Source: Cellvibrionaceae bacterium (GTDB taxonomy: Bacteria; Pseudomonadota; Gammaproteobacteria; Pseudomonadales; Cellvibrionaceae). Taken from it: 64,000 nt of DNA. The notes under the pieces are model-generated. The model was not told the origin of the DNA, made no database searches, and saw nothing but the letters and a program-made list of their open reading frames with translations. The stretch is taken from assembly GCA_025800365.1 (NCBI GenBank), contig JAOXRT010000027.1:98479-162478 (forward strand), in the 5' to 3' direction. Made by a program: the position numbers and the translations under genes. Below are positions 1-9,367 of this stretch, piece after piece (position 1 is the stretch's first letter; every line of letters begins with the position of its first letter).

Positions 1-1331
1 AGGGAGCGTCGAACATCGTCAGCAAACTCAGGGTTTTGAAACTGGCCTGCACTGGCATTAACCGAAAGGCTTAAGCTCTCGTAGCCCATTTTTCTCCATG
101 CACTCAGCTGTGCCAGAGACTGATCCAACACCCATTGCCCGAGAGGTTTAATAAGATCACTGTTTTCCAGCTCATGGATGAAATCTTTCGGGATTAGCAA
201 GCCACGCTGTGGGTGCTGCCAACGCAGAAGCACTTCAGCTTTTTGTACTTTATTTTTATCAGCCTCGACTTGTGGCTGATAAAACACGGTAAACTGGCCA
301 TATCGTTCAGCTTCGCATAGTTCTCTTTGCAGTTGCTGCCTACGACTTTCTTGCTTAGCAAGCTCGGCATCATAAAACTGTATTCTATTCTTACCAGCAC
401 GCTTTGCATGATACATAGCAAAGTCAGCCTGCTTCAGAGATTCTTCAGCAGATATGGACTGGCTATTTACTAAAGTAATGCCAATGCTACACTTTATTTC
501 GTTAAAGGTTCCAACATGCTTATTAATGTGCGTGATGTTCTCAAGCAAACCGTTTGCTAGCTCTGACAAATGAGCACGAGCCGTTGGGTAATGACTTGCT
601 AACTGTTCAAATAAGATAATAAATTCATCACCCCCGATACGGGCTGCCAAACTTTTTTCAGAGGAGCTAACGACGAGTAACTGCTGCGCGATTTCTTGTA
701 AGACCGCATCTCCAACAGAGTGCCCATACATATCATTGATGTCTTTAAAATCATCAAGATCCAAGTACAGCAAGGCAATTGACCGAGAGCTGCTAGGCAC
801 ACAGACACTCGATAGACGCTCCATAAGTTGTCGACGATTGGCCAAGTTTGTCAAAGAGTCATGATAGGCCATATGATATATCTTCTGTTCGCTCTCTAAG
901 CGTTCAGAAACATCTCGTATAACACCAACCACACTACTTAGACGCCCAGTATCATCTCGCATTGCACGGCAAGAAACCTCAACATGACGGCCGCCTCCAT
1001 CGCATCGCAATAGATAGTATTGCGCTTCTAGATCAGCCAACTCGCCGCTAAGCAATTGCAATAAAGCCTGCTCGAAAGGTTCTGCGTCTGAGCTTCGAAA
1101 ATAATTAAGAGCGGACTGCCCGCGACTCTGCTCCACGCTTTGCCCCGCGAGCTCTGTCCAGGCCTGATTCAAAAAACTCCAGGAGAGATTTTCATCTAAG
1201 TGAAAAACAACATCCTTTAGGTGATCGACCAAATGTGCGTAATGACGCTGAGAACTTTGCAGCTCTTCTATCAAACGAGTTTGAGCCTGAGCTAAAAGTT
1301 CGTTTTGTAGCGTGCTTTTGCTGCTGGACAT
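1..1331 (-). CDS. PAS-GGDEF-EAL cyclic-di-GMP signalling protein, C-terminus off the left edge
   Basis: Reading the minus strand from the ATG at 1331 gives an open frame of 443 codons that runs off the window. Residues about 29-140 look like a PAS/PAC sensor. The GGDEF domain has an intact GGDEF at 233-237 (RIGGDEF), so diguanylate cyclase activity is plausible. No RxxD inhibitory site stands five residues before it. The EAL domain begins with YQPQVEAD, and its signature is EVL at 366-368 within AEVLLRW, which still fits the ExLxR pattern. The rest of the EAL domain is outside the window, so phosphodiesterase activity cannot be judged. No membrane segment is visible, so it is probably cytoplasmic. 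The cysteine hydrolase gene lies 17 bases upstream on the same strand. Confidence 0.93.
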   Translation of the reverse strand, partial: MSSSKSTLQNELLAQAQTRLIEELQSSQRHYAHLVDHLKDVVFHLDENLSWSFLNQAWTELAGQSVEQSRGQSALNYFRSSDAEPFEQALLQLLSGELADLEAQYYLLRCDGGGRHVEVSCRAMRDDTGRLSSVVGVIRDVSERLESEQKIYHMAYHDSLTNLANRRQLMERLSSVCVPSSSRSIALLYLDLDDFKDINDMYGHSVGDAVLQEIAQQLLVVSSSEKSLAARIGGDEFIILFEQLASHYPTARAHLSELANGLLENITHINKHVGTFNEIKCSIGITLVNSQSISAEESLKQADFAMYHAKRAGKNRIQFYDAELAKQESRRQQLQRELCEAERYGQFTVFYQPQVEADKNKVQKAEVLLRWQHPQRGLLIPKDFIHELENSDLIKPLGQWVLDQSLAQLSAWRKMGYESLSLSVNASAGQFQNPEFADDVRRS

Positions 1332-1348
1332 TTGACGCACCTAAACGC

Positions 1349-1951
1349 TTAGGCGCATAGTTGCGCGATTACTGCTTTGCTATCGATAACATTGGCATAC
1401 AGAGGCATAATTTCTTTTGCAAAATATTCCTGCTCGAAACTGGTTCTAGCCACCATGCAATCCTCTAGGATGTGTACTCGATAACCTAAATCGGCGGCCT
1501 CTCTTCCTGCTGTATCAATACATAATGAGGTTACCGCACCGACGATTAACACATCGCTTACGCCTGCTCGCTGAAGGTGTTCATGCACAGAAGTATTTGA
1601 AAAGCAGTTCAGGCCCCGCTTACCGGGCAAACTTAACATTCGCGCCCCCAAGGCCATTAACTCAGGCACCGTTTGCGACCCAGGAGCGCCTCGCTTAAAA
1701 GCACCGGTATCTTTGATTATCTTTAAAATACCAACCGGCTCCACCAATTCACTATAGTCTTCGGTAAAAACGATTGGCGTATGAATAAACGGAACTGAAC
1801 TGGGCTTCAAAGCCTCCAGTAAAGTTAAGGTGTTGTTGAGCACTTCTTGTACTCGACTATTATCTTCTAATGCTGAATGAAGAATACCTTCAGCCGAAAA
1901 GTAATCATTCTGATAACCCACAAGAATTACTGCTGTAGTAGCTGCATCCAT
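1349..1951 (-). CDS. Isochorismatase-family cysteine hydrolase
   Basis: The 200-residue length and overall pattern match the isochorismatase-like fold. The nucleophile candidate is C144 in VTSLCIDTAGREA, and the lysine partner is K111 in GKRGLNCFSNT. The N-terminal catalytic aspartate of the usual ID-x-QNDF motif is replaced by glycine (G12 in VGYQNDYF), with D16 nearby. Either this is a subfamily trait or the chemistry differs. The substrate cannot be told from sequence; the family includes nicotinamidases, carbamoylases and isochorismatases. It lies 17 bases upstream of the PAS-GGDEF-EAL gene on the same strand, so the two are probably co-transcribed. Confidence 0.88.
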   Translation of the reverse strand: MDAATTAVILVGYQNDYFSAEGILHSALEDNSRVQEVLNNTLTLLEALKPSSVPFIHTPIVFTEDYSELVEPVGILKIIKDTGAFKRGAPGSQTVPELMALGARMLSLPGKRGLNCFSNTSVHEHLQRAGVSDVLIVGAVTSLCIDTAGREAADLGYRVHILEDCMVARTSFEQEYFAKEIMPLYANVIDSKAVIAQLCA

Positions 1952-2517
1952 TGCTAACCGCCCTAAGTTTTTCTAATTAATTTAATCGCACCCTAACTCA
2001 AACAAATAGACCTTTTTACCTAAGCCTGGTGAAAGCTAATAGTCCTTTAAATTGAGGATCAAGTCTTGGTACTTTTTATTGGTTTTTTTCAAAGTTTAGC
2101 TAAAGTTTGACGGGCGGCCAGTTAGCGAGGATAGAGAAGTCGAATTTGCACCTAAAGAACCAAGAGACAATCTAGCTCGGAACATAAATTAGTACTTTCA
2201 GCTTATATTCATCTTAGGGAGCCCATCATGTAGAGCTTTGCCCAGTGGAAGTGCGACTCAAACGCCAGAGCAATTGTCTAGGCCGCGAGATCATCCGGCG
2301 TGTACTCCTTCTCAAATTAAGCTTTTGGCTGGCCTACTAAGGGCACTTTCAATGGGATTTATACCTAGTTTTGGTAGACTACGCAGCCAAATACAAGGAG
2401 AAGCAGTCTTTTTAAGGAATTTAACATTTCCTATAAAAATAAAGCTGCCAATACTTGGCCTGGCGCATTACTCACGCCCTAGAAAATTCAAATTAAGCGG
2501 TTTAGCTGGAATACACT
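1952..2517. other. Intergenic region, no convincing gene
   Basis: These 566 bases separate the minus-strand cysteine hydrolase from the plus-strand LysM-FecR gene, so promoters for both should lie here. A plus-strand open frame starting with TTG at 2238 runs into the FecR gene in another frame. It has no ribosome binding site or recognisable domain, and I do not accept it. I see no strong hairpin, tRNA or riboswitch motif. Confidence 0.5.
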
Positions 2518-4155
2518 ATGTTGCGCAAACACCTGCGATACAAGCTTGCACTGTGCCTTTTAAGCCTGTGCTTTACACACCTTTCACTCGCTGACGAATG
2601 GGTTTACACCGTAGTAGATGGCGATAATCTTTGGAACTTCAGTAAAAAGCACCTAGATAAGGTCACCCGCTTTGAGCAATTACGCAAGATAAACAATATC
2701 AGCGATCCAACTCGGATGAAGCCAGGCTCAGTGATCCGCGTGCCTATGGCTTGGATTAAATCAAATTTAGTACCTGCGCGTATTCATTCAATTACCGGCC
2801 AAGCTGAAATCGAACGAGCCCAAAGCAAAGAACGCCTAGATGCCAGCAAAGCCATGGAAATCTACCTGGGCGATGTTATACGTACTGGCGAAAACAGTGG
2901 CGTTGCAATCCGTTTTGCAGATAACTCTATAGTTTCCATTTTTGACCAGAGCATTGTGCGATTTGATCACCTTAGCGCACACGGCAGCACAGGCATGGTG
3001 GATTCACGTATTAAGCTCCTTCAGGGCCGCTTAAGCTCAAAAGTCACCACCGCGATCGGCCCAGGCTCGCGTTTTGAAATCCACACCCCGTCCGCCATTA
3101 GTGCGGTTAGAGGCACCGCTTACCGCGCCGTCGCCAATGACAACGGCGAGGTATCCAATATCGAGGTAGTGGAAGGCAAAGTCGCTGTTGCTGGCGGCAA
3201 GTCCCAGACACTGGTTCCGGCAGGTTTCGGCACTCAGGTAAAAGCGGGGGAAGCCCCCAGCAAACCGAAAGAGCTGCTACCAGCACCTAAATTTAAAGCC
3301 ATACCCAGCGCCATCAGACAGCTCAATTGGCGCTTAGAGTGGCATGCGCTCGATGGTGCCAAAGCCTATCGAACAGAAGTCAGCGAAAACGCAGCCTTTG
3401 AAACCTTATTGTGGCAAGGTGTCAGCGAGTACAACAAAGCGGCTTTACCAGACTTGCCCGATGGCGAGTACTTTGTGCGTGTGCGCGGCATCGATGAGCT
3501 GGGCTTAGAAGGCCTCGAAAAGATGACTCAGTTCGTGCTGGATGCCAGACCTCAGCCACCACTGCCTTTGAAACCGCACAACAAACAGAGCTACCGCGCC
3601 GAATGGCCAACTCTGCAATGGACCGAGTCCAGCGATGCTCAGCGATATTTACTTGAGCTAGCCAGTGATCCAGAGTTCAACAATTTGCTGCTCAAAGAAG
3701 AAACCGAAGCCCGACAATTCGAGAGCAATGCAGTAGCCGAGCTGGGCGACTTCTACTGGCGCCTAACCAGTATTGCTGCCGACGGAGAGCATGGCCCGGT
3801 TGGAGTCACTCGCCACTACAACGTAAAGCCGATACCAAAAGAGCCCGAGACCGCCCTTGCCAGTGGCGATGATGGCAAGCTGCTGGCCAGTTGGGAAAAA
3901 ACCGGCGAAGGACAGCGCTACAAAGTTCAACTAGCCAAAGATAAAAACTTTAAGCGCATTATTGTGGATGAAACCACCGATGTACCGCAGTTTGCCTTTG
4001 ACCCACACACAGGTAATCAGCGCTATATGCGTGTAAAAACTATTGAAGCTGATGGCTACGAAAGCCCTTGGGGTAGCACACAAGTTATTGAAGGCTTACC
4101 CGATAACAGCCACTGGGCGCTAATTCTTGGTATTATTGCCATTTTGATCATCTAA
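2518..4155 (+). CDS. Exported LysM-FecR domain protein with FN3-like repeats
   Basis: The 545-residue product starts with a signal peptide (hydrophobic about 9-24, likely cleavage after LSLA at 25). A LysM peptidoglycan-binding domain covers about 29-76 (YTVVDGDNLWN to VIRVP). A FecR domain covers about 113-225, with the typical SRFEIHTPSAISAVRGTAYR stretch. Several repeats of fibronectin-III/Ig-like character fill about 255-520. The protein ends in a hydrophobic tail (ALILGIIAILII), which suggests an inner-membrane anchor. It sits 12 bases upstream of a CHASE2-EAL gene. FecR-type proteins often accompany CHASE2 signalling proteins, so it may deliver an envelope signal to its neighbour; that role is inference. 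Confidence 0.9.
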   Translation: MLRKHLRYKLALCLLSLCFTHLSLADEWVYTVVDGDNLWNFSKKHLDKVTRFEQLRKINNISDPTRMKPGSVIRVPMAWIKSNLVPARIHSITGQAEIERAQSKERLDASKAMEIYLGDVIRTGENSGVAIRFADNSIVSIFDQSIVRFDHLSAHGSTGMVDSRIKLLQGRLSSKVTTAIGPGSRFEIHTPSAISAVRGTAYRAVANDNGEVSNIEVVEGKVAVAGGKSQTLVPAGFGTQVKAGEAPSKPKELLPAPKFKAIPSAIRQLNWRLEWHALDGAKAYRTEVSENAAFETLLWQGVSEYNKAALPDLPDGEYFVRVRGIDELGLEGLEKMTQFVLDARPQPPLPLKPHNKQSYRAEWPTLQWTESSDAQRYLLELASDPEFNNLLLKEETEARQFESNAVAELGDFYWRLTSIAADGEHGPVGVTRHYNVKPIPKEPETALASGDDGKLLASWEKTGEGQRYKVQLAKDKNFKRIIVDETTDVPQFAFDPHTGNQRYMRVKTIEADGYESPWGSTQVIEGLPDNSHWALILGIIAILII

Positions 4156-4167
4156 GCAGGCGGTAAT

Positions 4168-6612
4168 ATGCCCGGGCGAGACAGACAGACACTGGGCGTT
4201 GCAATCCTGCTTCTCGCTGGCCTCTTAATATTGGCCAGCGGGCTGCGCTATAGCAATCTCCTCAATCGCTTCGACACCCTCAGCTACGATCTACTATTGC
4301 CGGTTCAGGCACCACAGATGTCCAAAGATATTGTCATTATCGATATCGATGATGCCAGCATCATGGAGCTTGGCCGCTGGCCTTGGCCCAGAAATATTCA
4401 CGCCGAGTTATTGAATGTCCTGAGCCAATACGACAGCAAGGCCATTGGTCTAGATATTATTTTTTCAGAGCCCCAAGAAGCCAGCGCTGACCAAGCGCTA
4501 GCCGAGGCGATTGAAAAAAATGGCAAAACCTTTTTGATCACTGCTCCCGTTTTGCTTAGCCAAGGATCCGGGGTTAGCGAGTTATTACCAATGGCAAGCC
4601 TTGCCGCTGGCGCGGCCGGTATTGGCCATGTGGATGTAGAGCTTGATCTGGACGGCTTAAATCGAAAGTTTCATGCCTATGGCGGTATGGGCGATGCCCA
4701 TTGGCCATCAATGCCCCTAGCCATGGCACAGTTTGCGAAAGACCCGGTACCACAACTCGATCAATTGCAGAATCACAATACCGAAGGCAGGATCGTTGCT
4801 GGCTGGGTACGCAACAAGCGAGGCTTAATTCCATTCACCTTACGCCAAGATCAAGCAACACGGCTTTCCTATGCCGATGTTTTACGTCAGCGTATCAAGT
4901 TAAACCAACTGAATAACAAATATCTATTCGTAGGTGTAACGGCAACCGGGATTGGCGACCGAATTGCTACCCCGTCATACCGAGAGCACGAAAGAATGCC
5001 TGGAGTAGAACTGCTCGCCCAGCAGCTCAATGGTTTATTACAAGGCAAAGTGCTGCAAGAGTTAAATCCTTGGCAGCAGTGGTTAATCAGCATTCTGATT
5101 ATTTTACTGGGGGCCAGCGCCATCATGTTGGCGCCGCTGCGTTACGGCTTCTCACTTACCCTCGTTTTTATCAGCGCAAGCTTAACGCTTTCGGCAATGC
5201 TTTTAGCTAGCGGGTATTGGTTTGCACCGGCCGCCAGCATTGCTTGCCTAATGATTTGCTGGCCACTGTGGAACTTATGGCGCCTACACTACCAAGCTAA
5301 AACCCAGCAGGAGCTACAAGATAAACTGGACGAGCTAAGTAGCCGCAACCCGCTTACCGAGCTACCCAACCAAGGAGCTCTCGAGCGGGAGCTTGCCAGT
5401 ATTATTCAGGCTCAGAGTAGCCAGCATGTCGCGTTGATTATCTGCCACTTTAATTGGAGCGATGCCAGTCACAGCATTTATGATCAGAGCTTGGGTAAAG
5501 CAGGGCTACTACAAATTACCGAGCAGCTGCGTGAAATTAATCGTCCTGGCTATTTTATGGCGCACCTTAATAGTGATGACTTCGCCTTTTTAGTTAGCGA
5601 CGATCAACAAGGGCAAAATACCCTCGACTTGCTAGAGCGCTTAGATGCCAGCTTCAGCCGCCCAATTACCCGAGACCGCCAGAGCTTAATCCTATCACCC
5701 AATATGGGCATAAGCTGCTGGCCGAAAGACAGTCACGACGCTGGGGAGGCAATGCGCAATGCTTCCACCGCACTGTTCAAAGCTCGCATGGACGAAAAAG
5801 ATAGTTACTGCTTTTATTCGGAAACCATCGGCCAAGAAGTACAGGCCCGCTATGAGCTGGAGCAGGCTCTGGTCCACGCTATCGACCGATTGGAATTTGA
5901 ATTGCACTTTCAACCTCGCATCGACGTACGCGACGGTAGCTGCAATGGCCTTGAGGCCCTACTGCGCTGGAAGAACCCAAAACTTGGCTGGATCAGCCCC
6001 AGTAGTTTTATTCCTGTGGCTGAGCACTCGGGCATGATCTCGGTAATTGGCGACTGGGTCTTAAAGAAGGCCTGCTTCCATTTAAAACAATTGCGCGAAC
6101 TGGGCCATGAAGATATTCAAATGGGCCTTAATATTTCACCTCAGCAATTTTTATCCGAAAACTTTGTCAGCCGTGTGCAACTTATTGTTATGGAGCTTGG
6201 CCTTCCGCCATCAAGCCTAGAGTTTGAAGTTACCGAAAGCACATTGATGCGAGACATCGACACAGCCATGAAAGTTATGAGTCAGCTCAACGATTTTGGC
6301 ATCGGCTTTACCATTGACGATTTTGGAACCGGCTATTCATCCTTAAGCCATTTAAAACAGCTACCCTATAAGCGTATTAAAATAGATCAATCCTTCACCC
6401 AAGAAATTGATCAAAGCGCAAACGCCAGGGAAATTATTCTAAGTGTTATAGAGATGGCTAAACGCCTCGAACTTTCAATAGTTGCCGAAGGGGTAGAGCA
6501 AAACAGCCATAAAGAGTTTCTCAGCAGTAATGGCTGCCATGAGCTACAGGGCTTTTTGTTTAGCCCCGCCCTACCTTTTGAAGAGCTGAAAGAATACCTC
6601 GCTGGACAATAG
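4168..6612 (+). CDS. CHASE2 sensor with degenerate GGDEF and intact EAL domain
   Basis: The protein has 814 residues. A first membrane helix (about 9-27) is followed by a periplasmic CHASE2 domain (about 35-300, with FDTLSYDLLLP and IDIDDASIMELGRWPWPR) and three closely spaced membrane helices (about 303-372). The GGDEF-like domain (about 393-545) carries NSDDF at 468-472 instead of GGDEF, so it should not make c-di-GMP. The EAL domain has E596-A597-L598 in LEALLRW and [10 protein letters not shown], so it is probably an active c-di-GMP phosphodiesterase. It follows the FecR gene after 12 bases, and the two probably form one transcript and one sensory unit. Its stop lies 9 bases from the convergent AhpD-like gene. 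Confidence 0.93.
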   Translation: MPGRDRQTLGVAILLLAGLLILASGLRYSNLLNRFDTLSYDLLLPVQAPQMSKDIVIIDIDDASIMELGRWPWPRNIHAELLNVLSQYDSKAIGLDIIFSEPQEASADQALAEAIEKNGKTFLITAPVLLSQGSGVSELLPMASLAAGAAGIGHVDVELDLDGLNRKFHAYGGMGDAHWPSMPLAMAQFAKDPVPQLDQLQNHNTEGRIVAGWVRNKRGLIPFTLRQDQATRLSYADVLRQRIKLNQLNNKYLFVGVTATGIGDRIATPSYREHERMPGVELLAQQLNGLLQGKVLQELNPWQQWLISILIILLGASAIMLAPLRYGFSLTLVFISASLTLSAMLLASGYWFAPAASIACLMICWPLWNLWRLHYQAKTQQELQDKLDELSSRNPLTELPNQGALERELASIIQAQSSQHVALIICHFNWSDASHSIYDQSLGKAGLLQITEQLREINRPGYFMAHLNSDDFAFLVSDDQQGQNTLDLLERLDASFSRPITRDRQSLILSPNMGISCWPKDSHDAGEAMRNASTALFKARMDEKDSYCFYSETIGQEVQARYELEQALVHAIDRLEFELHFQPRIDVRDGSCNGLEALLRWKNPKLGWISPSSFIPVAEHSGMISVIGDWVLKKACFHLKQLRELGHEDIQMGLNISPQQFLSENFVSRVQLIVMELGLPPSSLEFEVTESTLMRDIDTAMKVMSQLNDFGIGFTIDDFGTGYSSLSHLKQLPYKRIKIDQSFTQEIDQSANAREIILSVIEMAKRLELSIVAEGVEQNSHKEFLSSNGCHELQGFLFSPALPFEELKEYLAGQ

Positions 6613-6621
6613 CAGCAGCGC

Positions 6622-7767
6622 CTATTGCCCCTCACCCATAATACGCCGGATTTGAAACTTCACTAAAATCCAAATACTCTGCAACAAAGAAGGGCGCTCG
6701 GTATTATTGATACCTGTCATTTCCGATAAGCCTAGGTTTTCAGTTTTATTACCTAATCGCCCATAGGCCATCAGGGTTTCTTCCATTGGAACTCCAGTTG
6801 GATCGCTAGTTCGATTTAAACCATTAAATATAGCTACCACCGCGGCTAATTCCATGGCGGCTCTTTCGCCCAGCACCTCAATGAGTTTAGCGTACTGTTC
6901 ATAGGCTTTTTCGGGCTCTCGATTTGCGAACTCGGTATAGTCTAAAATTAACTCACCATGCTCAACGCCAATGTCATTCACCTCTTGGCCCTGCGGGGAC
7001 CTCAAATCAACCGCATCACCGCTAGCCTTGGCCGCCATATCCAAAATCATGGTATGCCCATTGGCGCAATAAAAACATCTGTTGATGACAGAGGTGCGGG
7101 TGGCCGCAATTTCCAACTGAGTGCGAGATAAAGACTTTCTGTGCCACAGCTTGTCGAAAAAACTATGCCCCTCCATATACATAGCATCAACAAGATCGCG
7201 ACGCAGGACATTTTCAATCGGGCAGATACTTAAGGCACGTGAAACATTCACTAACTCTTTATTTGCAACCGCTGATTTTGTTTGGCGCACCCAAGCCCCG
7301 TTTTCTACAACATCCTCAGGGTAAGCTCTTAAGGGCTCACCCTTTTGAGGCTCAGGCAAAGGCTGTAAATCACGCCCCAGCGCCATGCAAAAGCGATCAA
7401 TAGGTAACACCAAGATAATCAAGGCTACCAGCTCTACATAAGCACCCTCGCCAATTCTTTCGCAGACGGATTTACACCATTCGCCATCCAACTGCCCCGA
7501 CTCAGTGCTAACGCGCTCGATGGTATCGAGCAACAGTGGGCTCAAGTATTCTGGAGATGATTCTTCATGAGATAGATTCGACAACGCTTCACGCTGGCGG
7601 TCGTAAACTGGTCTAGGCTTCGCCGCTCGCATAGCCTCAACAATTAATTTGCGCTGCTGTGCTGTCCACCAGTAACCCGGCTCAGCCAATCGCTGCCAGA
7701 CACGGTTAAACTGCAAGCAAATATCCTCACTGACAAAATGAGGAAAAGATTCAACGGAGAAATGCAT
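6622..7767 (-). CDS. AhpD/carboxymuconolactone-decarboxylase-like protein
   Basis: The 381-residue protein contains an AhpD-type redox centre, C231-F-Y-C234 followed by H238 (CFYCANGH), in an all-helical context. This is the signature of the carboxymuconolactone decarboxylase/alkylhydroperoxidase superfamily. The N-terminal half (about 70-135) resembles a second, degenerate copy without the cysteine pair. Family members are peroxidases or disulfide relay proteins. A peroxidase-type role is likely but the substrate is unknown. The gene is convergent with the CHASE2-EAL gene. The permease gene lies upstream on the same strand after about 170 bases, so it could be co-transcribed or independent. 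Confidence 0.8.
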   Translation of the reverse strand: MHFSVESFPHFVSEDICLQFNRVWQRLAEPGYWWTAQQRKLIVEAMRAAKPRPVYDRQREALSNLSHEESSPEYLSPLLLDTIERVSTESGQLDGEWCKSVCERIGEGAYVELVALIILVLPIDRFCMALGRDLQPLPEPQKGEPLRAYPEDVVENGAWVRQTKSAVANKELVNVSRALSICPIENVLRRDLVDAMYMEGHSFFDKLWHRKSLSRTQLEIAATRTSVINRCFYCANGHTMILDMAAKASGDAVDLRSPQGQEVNDIGVEHGELILDYTEFANREPEKAYEQYAKLIEVLGERAAMELAAVVAIFNGLNRTSDPTGVPMEETLMAYGRLGNKTENLGLSEMTGINNTERPSLLQSIWILVKFQIRRIMGEGQ

Positions 7768-7939
7768 TGGAGGCTCCTGCGTAAGAGTTGCTGGGCGAGC
7801 ATTCCCGCCAGCAAATTATTATTCTTAACTATTAAGGCACCTCCATTATTCAGAGCTGCCTTAAGCAGTTTAAGCCGAATCGATTCCATAGTCAGCATAA
7901 ACCACTAGCAAGGCAATCTGCTCATGCCTCCAACGGCCC

Positions 7940-8851
7940 TCAGAAGATCATTCCATATAGAAAACCCGATATAACCGCCATGCTAACGATGACCAATAAA
8001 AAGGCCGCAATTAACGGGCTTTTGAAAATAGACTTCAATAAAATCACTTCGGTAAGACTTGCCCCAGCACTACCGATAATCAAGGCCATTACAGCCCCCA
8101 GCCCCATCCCTTTAGTGACTAATACAGCACTCAGCGGAATAACAGCCTCAGCTCGTATATACAGTGGAATTCCAATAATCGCGGCTACCGGTATGGCAAA
8201 GGGGTTTTCAGCACTGGCAAATTTAGCCACCCACTCGGTGGGCATAAATCCATATATCACCGAGCCAATTGCAATGCCCGCCATCAAATAGGGCAACACC
8301 GTTTTAAAATCTTGCCAAGTCGACTCCCACAATTTACGCCATAGGCTTTGTTTTTGAACTTCTTGGCCACAGCTTTGAGAACAGCTAGTTGAATCAGGTA
8401 TTTCATAGGATTGTGCTTTAATGAAACGTTCAAAGCCCATAGCCTCTAGAGCAATACCAGCAATTAGTGATGCACCCATTGCCATCACAAAGTAAAACAA
8501 TGTTACCGCCGCACCGAAGGTAGCAAAGAAAAGCGCGATAATAATTGGATTAAGTAATGGGCTGGCAAAGAGAAACACCATCATGGTGCCGAAGCCCGCT
8601 TTAGCTCTTAACAGGCCTTTTAGAAAAGGGATGGTCGAACAGGAACAAAATGGGGTAATTGACCCCAGCAAGGCCGCAAAGAAGTAGCCTTTGCCTTGCT
8701 TGGCGCCCAGAATGTCCTGAATTTTCTGTGGCGGCAGCCGAGTTTGCAAATAAGCCACAGCATAGCTCACCACTAAAAACAGCAAGGTTAGCTCAACCGC
8801 CAAAAACACAAACATTTCCAAACTCGCCACAATGGCTGACTGAGTCATCAT
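7940..8851 (-). CDS. YraQ/ArsP-type permease (DUF318)
   Basis: The 303-residue protein has about eight to nine membrane segments. It carries the family hallmark TPFCSCSTIP at 66-75, with C69 and C71, and a matching second half (GIPLYIRAEAVIPLSAVL). A cytoplasmic loop near 152-165 holds two more cysteines (TSCSQSCGQ). Known relatives export methylarsenite or other soft-metal or organic thiophilic compounds; the substrate here is not known. It is divergent from an ArsR-type repressor, with two inverted repeats between them, so it is probably de-repressed by a metal, metalloid or redox signal sensed by that protein. Confidence 0.88.
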   Translation of the reverse strand: MMTQSAIVASLEMFVFLAVELTLLFLVVSYAVAYLQTRLPPQKIQDILGAKQGKGYFFAALLGSITPFCSCSTIPFLKGLLRAKAGFGTMMVFLFASPLLNPIIIALFFATFGAAVTLFYFVMAMGASLIAGIALEAMGFERFIKAQSYEIPDSTSCSQSCGQEVQKQSLWRKLWESTWQDFKTVLPYLMAGIAIGSVIYGFMPTEWVAKFASAENPFAIPVAAIIGIPLYIRAEAVIPLSAVLVTKGMGLGAVMALIIGSAGASLTEVILLKSIFKSPLIAAFLLVIVSMAVISGFLYGMIF

Positions 8852-8938
8852 CTTGTCCTCCTATATCTCTCAAACTGAAACAACGGCCAAACAGGAATAA
8901 CTGCAAAACCGAAATAACTGCAAAACTCCAACAACCAT

Positions 8939-9018
8939 AAAACTATATTTCCAGAACTATCGAAATATAGTTTTAAAAGAAAGCCAGGTCAAGATATTTC
9001 TGCTAATATCGAAATATC
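8939..9018. promoter_or_regulatory. Two inverted-repeat operators between permease and ArsR regulator
   Basis: Site 1 has perfect 13-base arms, AAAACTATATTTC (8939-8951) and GAAATATAGTTTT (8962-8974), with a 10-base spacer. Site 2 has perfect 8-base arms, GATATTTC (8993-9000) and GAAATATC (9011-9018), again with a 10-base spacer. Both share the core ATATTTC-N10-GAAATAT and their centres are 49 bases apart. The layout fits ArsR/SmtB dimers repressing both divergent genes; site 2 lies just before the arsR start. Confidence 0.8.
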
Positions 9019-9041
9019 AAATACCGCAGTACAGAGACACA

Positions 9042-9332
9042 ATGGATATTGAAATAGCCGCCAAGGCCTTAAAAGAACTCGGGCACCCTATTCGCTTATC
9101 GATTTATAAGCGCTTGGTCAAAGCAGGCCAGCCCGGCATGGCCGTAGGCAAGCTACAGGAAGAGCTGAAGATACCCAACTCGACCCTATCCCATCATATA
9201 GCTAGCTTAGCCTCAGCCCAGCTACTCTCCCAAACCCGCGACGGCAGAACGCTGTATTGCCAAGCCGAATACGAGCACTTTGAAGCCCTGATCGAATTTT
9301 TGCAGGCCGAATGCTGTGCTGATCAAATGTGA
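9042..9332 (+). CDS. ArsR/SmtB-family winged-helix repressor
   Basis: The 96-residue protein has the compact ArsR fold. The recognition helix lies in IPNSTLSHHIASL (about 44-56), followed by the wing SQTRDGRTLYC. Inducer ligands are probably cysteines: C91-C92 at the C-terminus and C73 in the wing, all visible in the sequence. It lacks the CxC motif of classic plasmid ArsR proteins, so the inducer may be As(III), another soft metal or a redox signal. It is divergent from the YraQ-type permease and most likely represses that gene and itself through the two inverted repeats at 8939-9018. Confidence 0.9.
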   Translation: MDIEIAAKALKELGHPIRLSIYKRLVKAGQPGMAVGKLQEELKIPNSTLSHHIASLASAQLLSQTRDGRTLYCQAEYEHFEALIEFLQAECCADQM

Positions 9333-9367
9333 GCATCTTTTAACTTTTATTTGATCATCCCCTCGGT

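Noticed and set aside
2238..2594. 118-codon plus-strand frame starting with TTG before the FecR gene
   Set aside because: No ribosome binding site, no recognisable domain, and it overlaps the real signal-peptide start of the next gene in another frame.
7644..7898. 84-codon minus-strand frame upstream of the AhpD-like gene
   Set aside because: It overlaps the 5' part of the supported gene in another frame and shows no domain or start signal.
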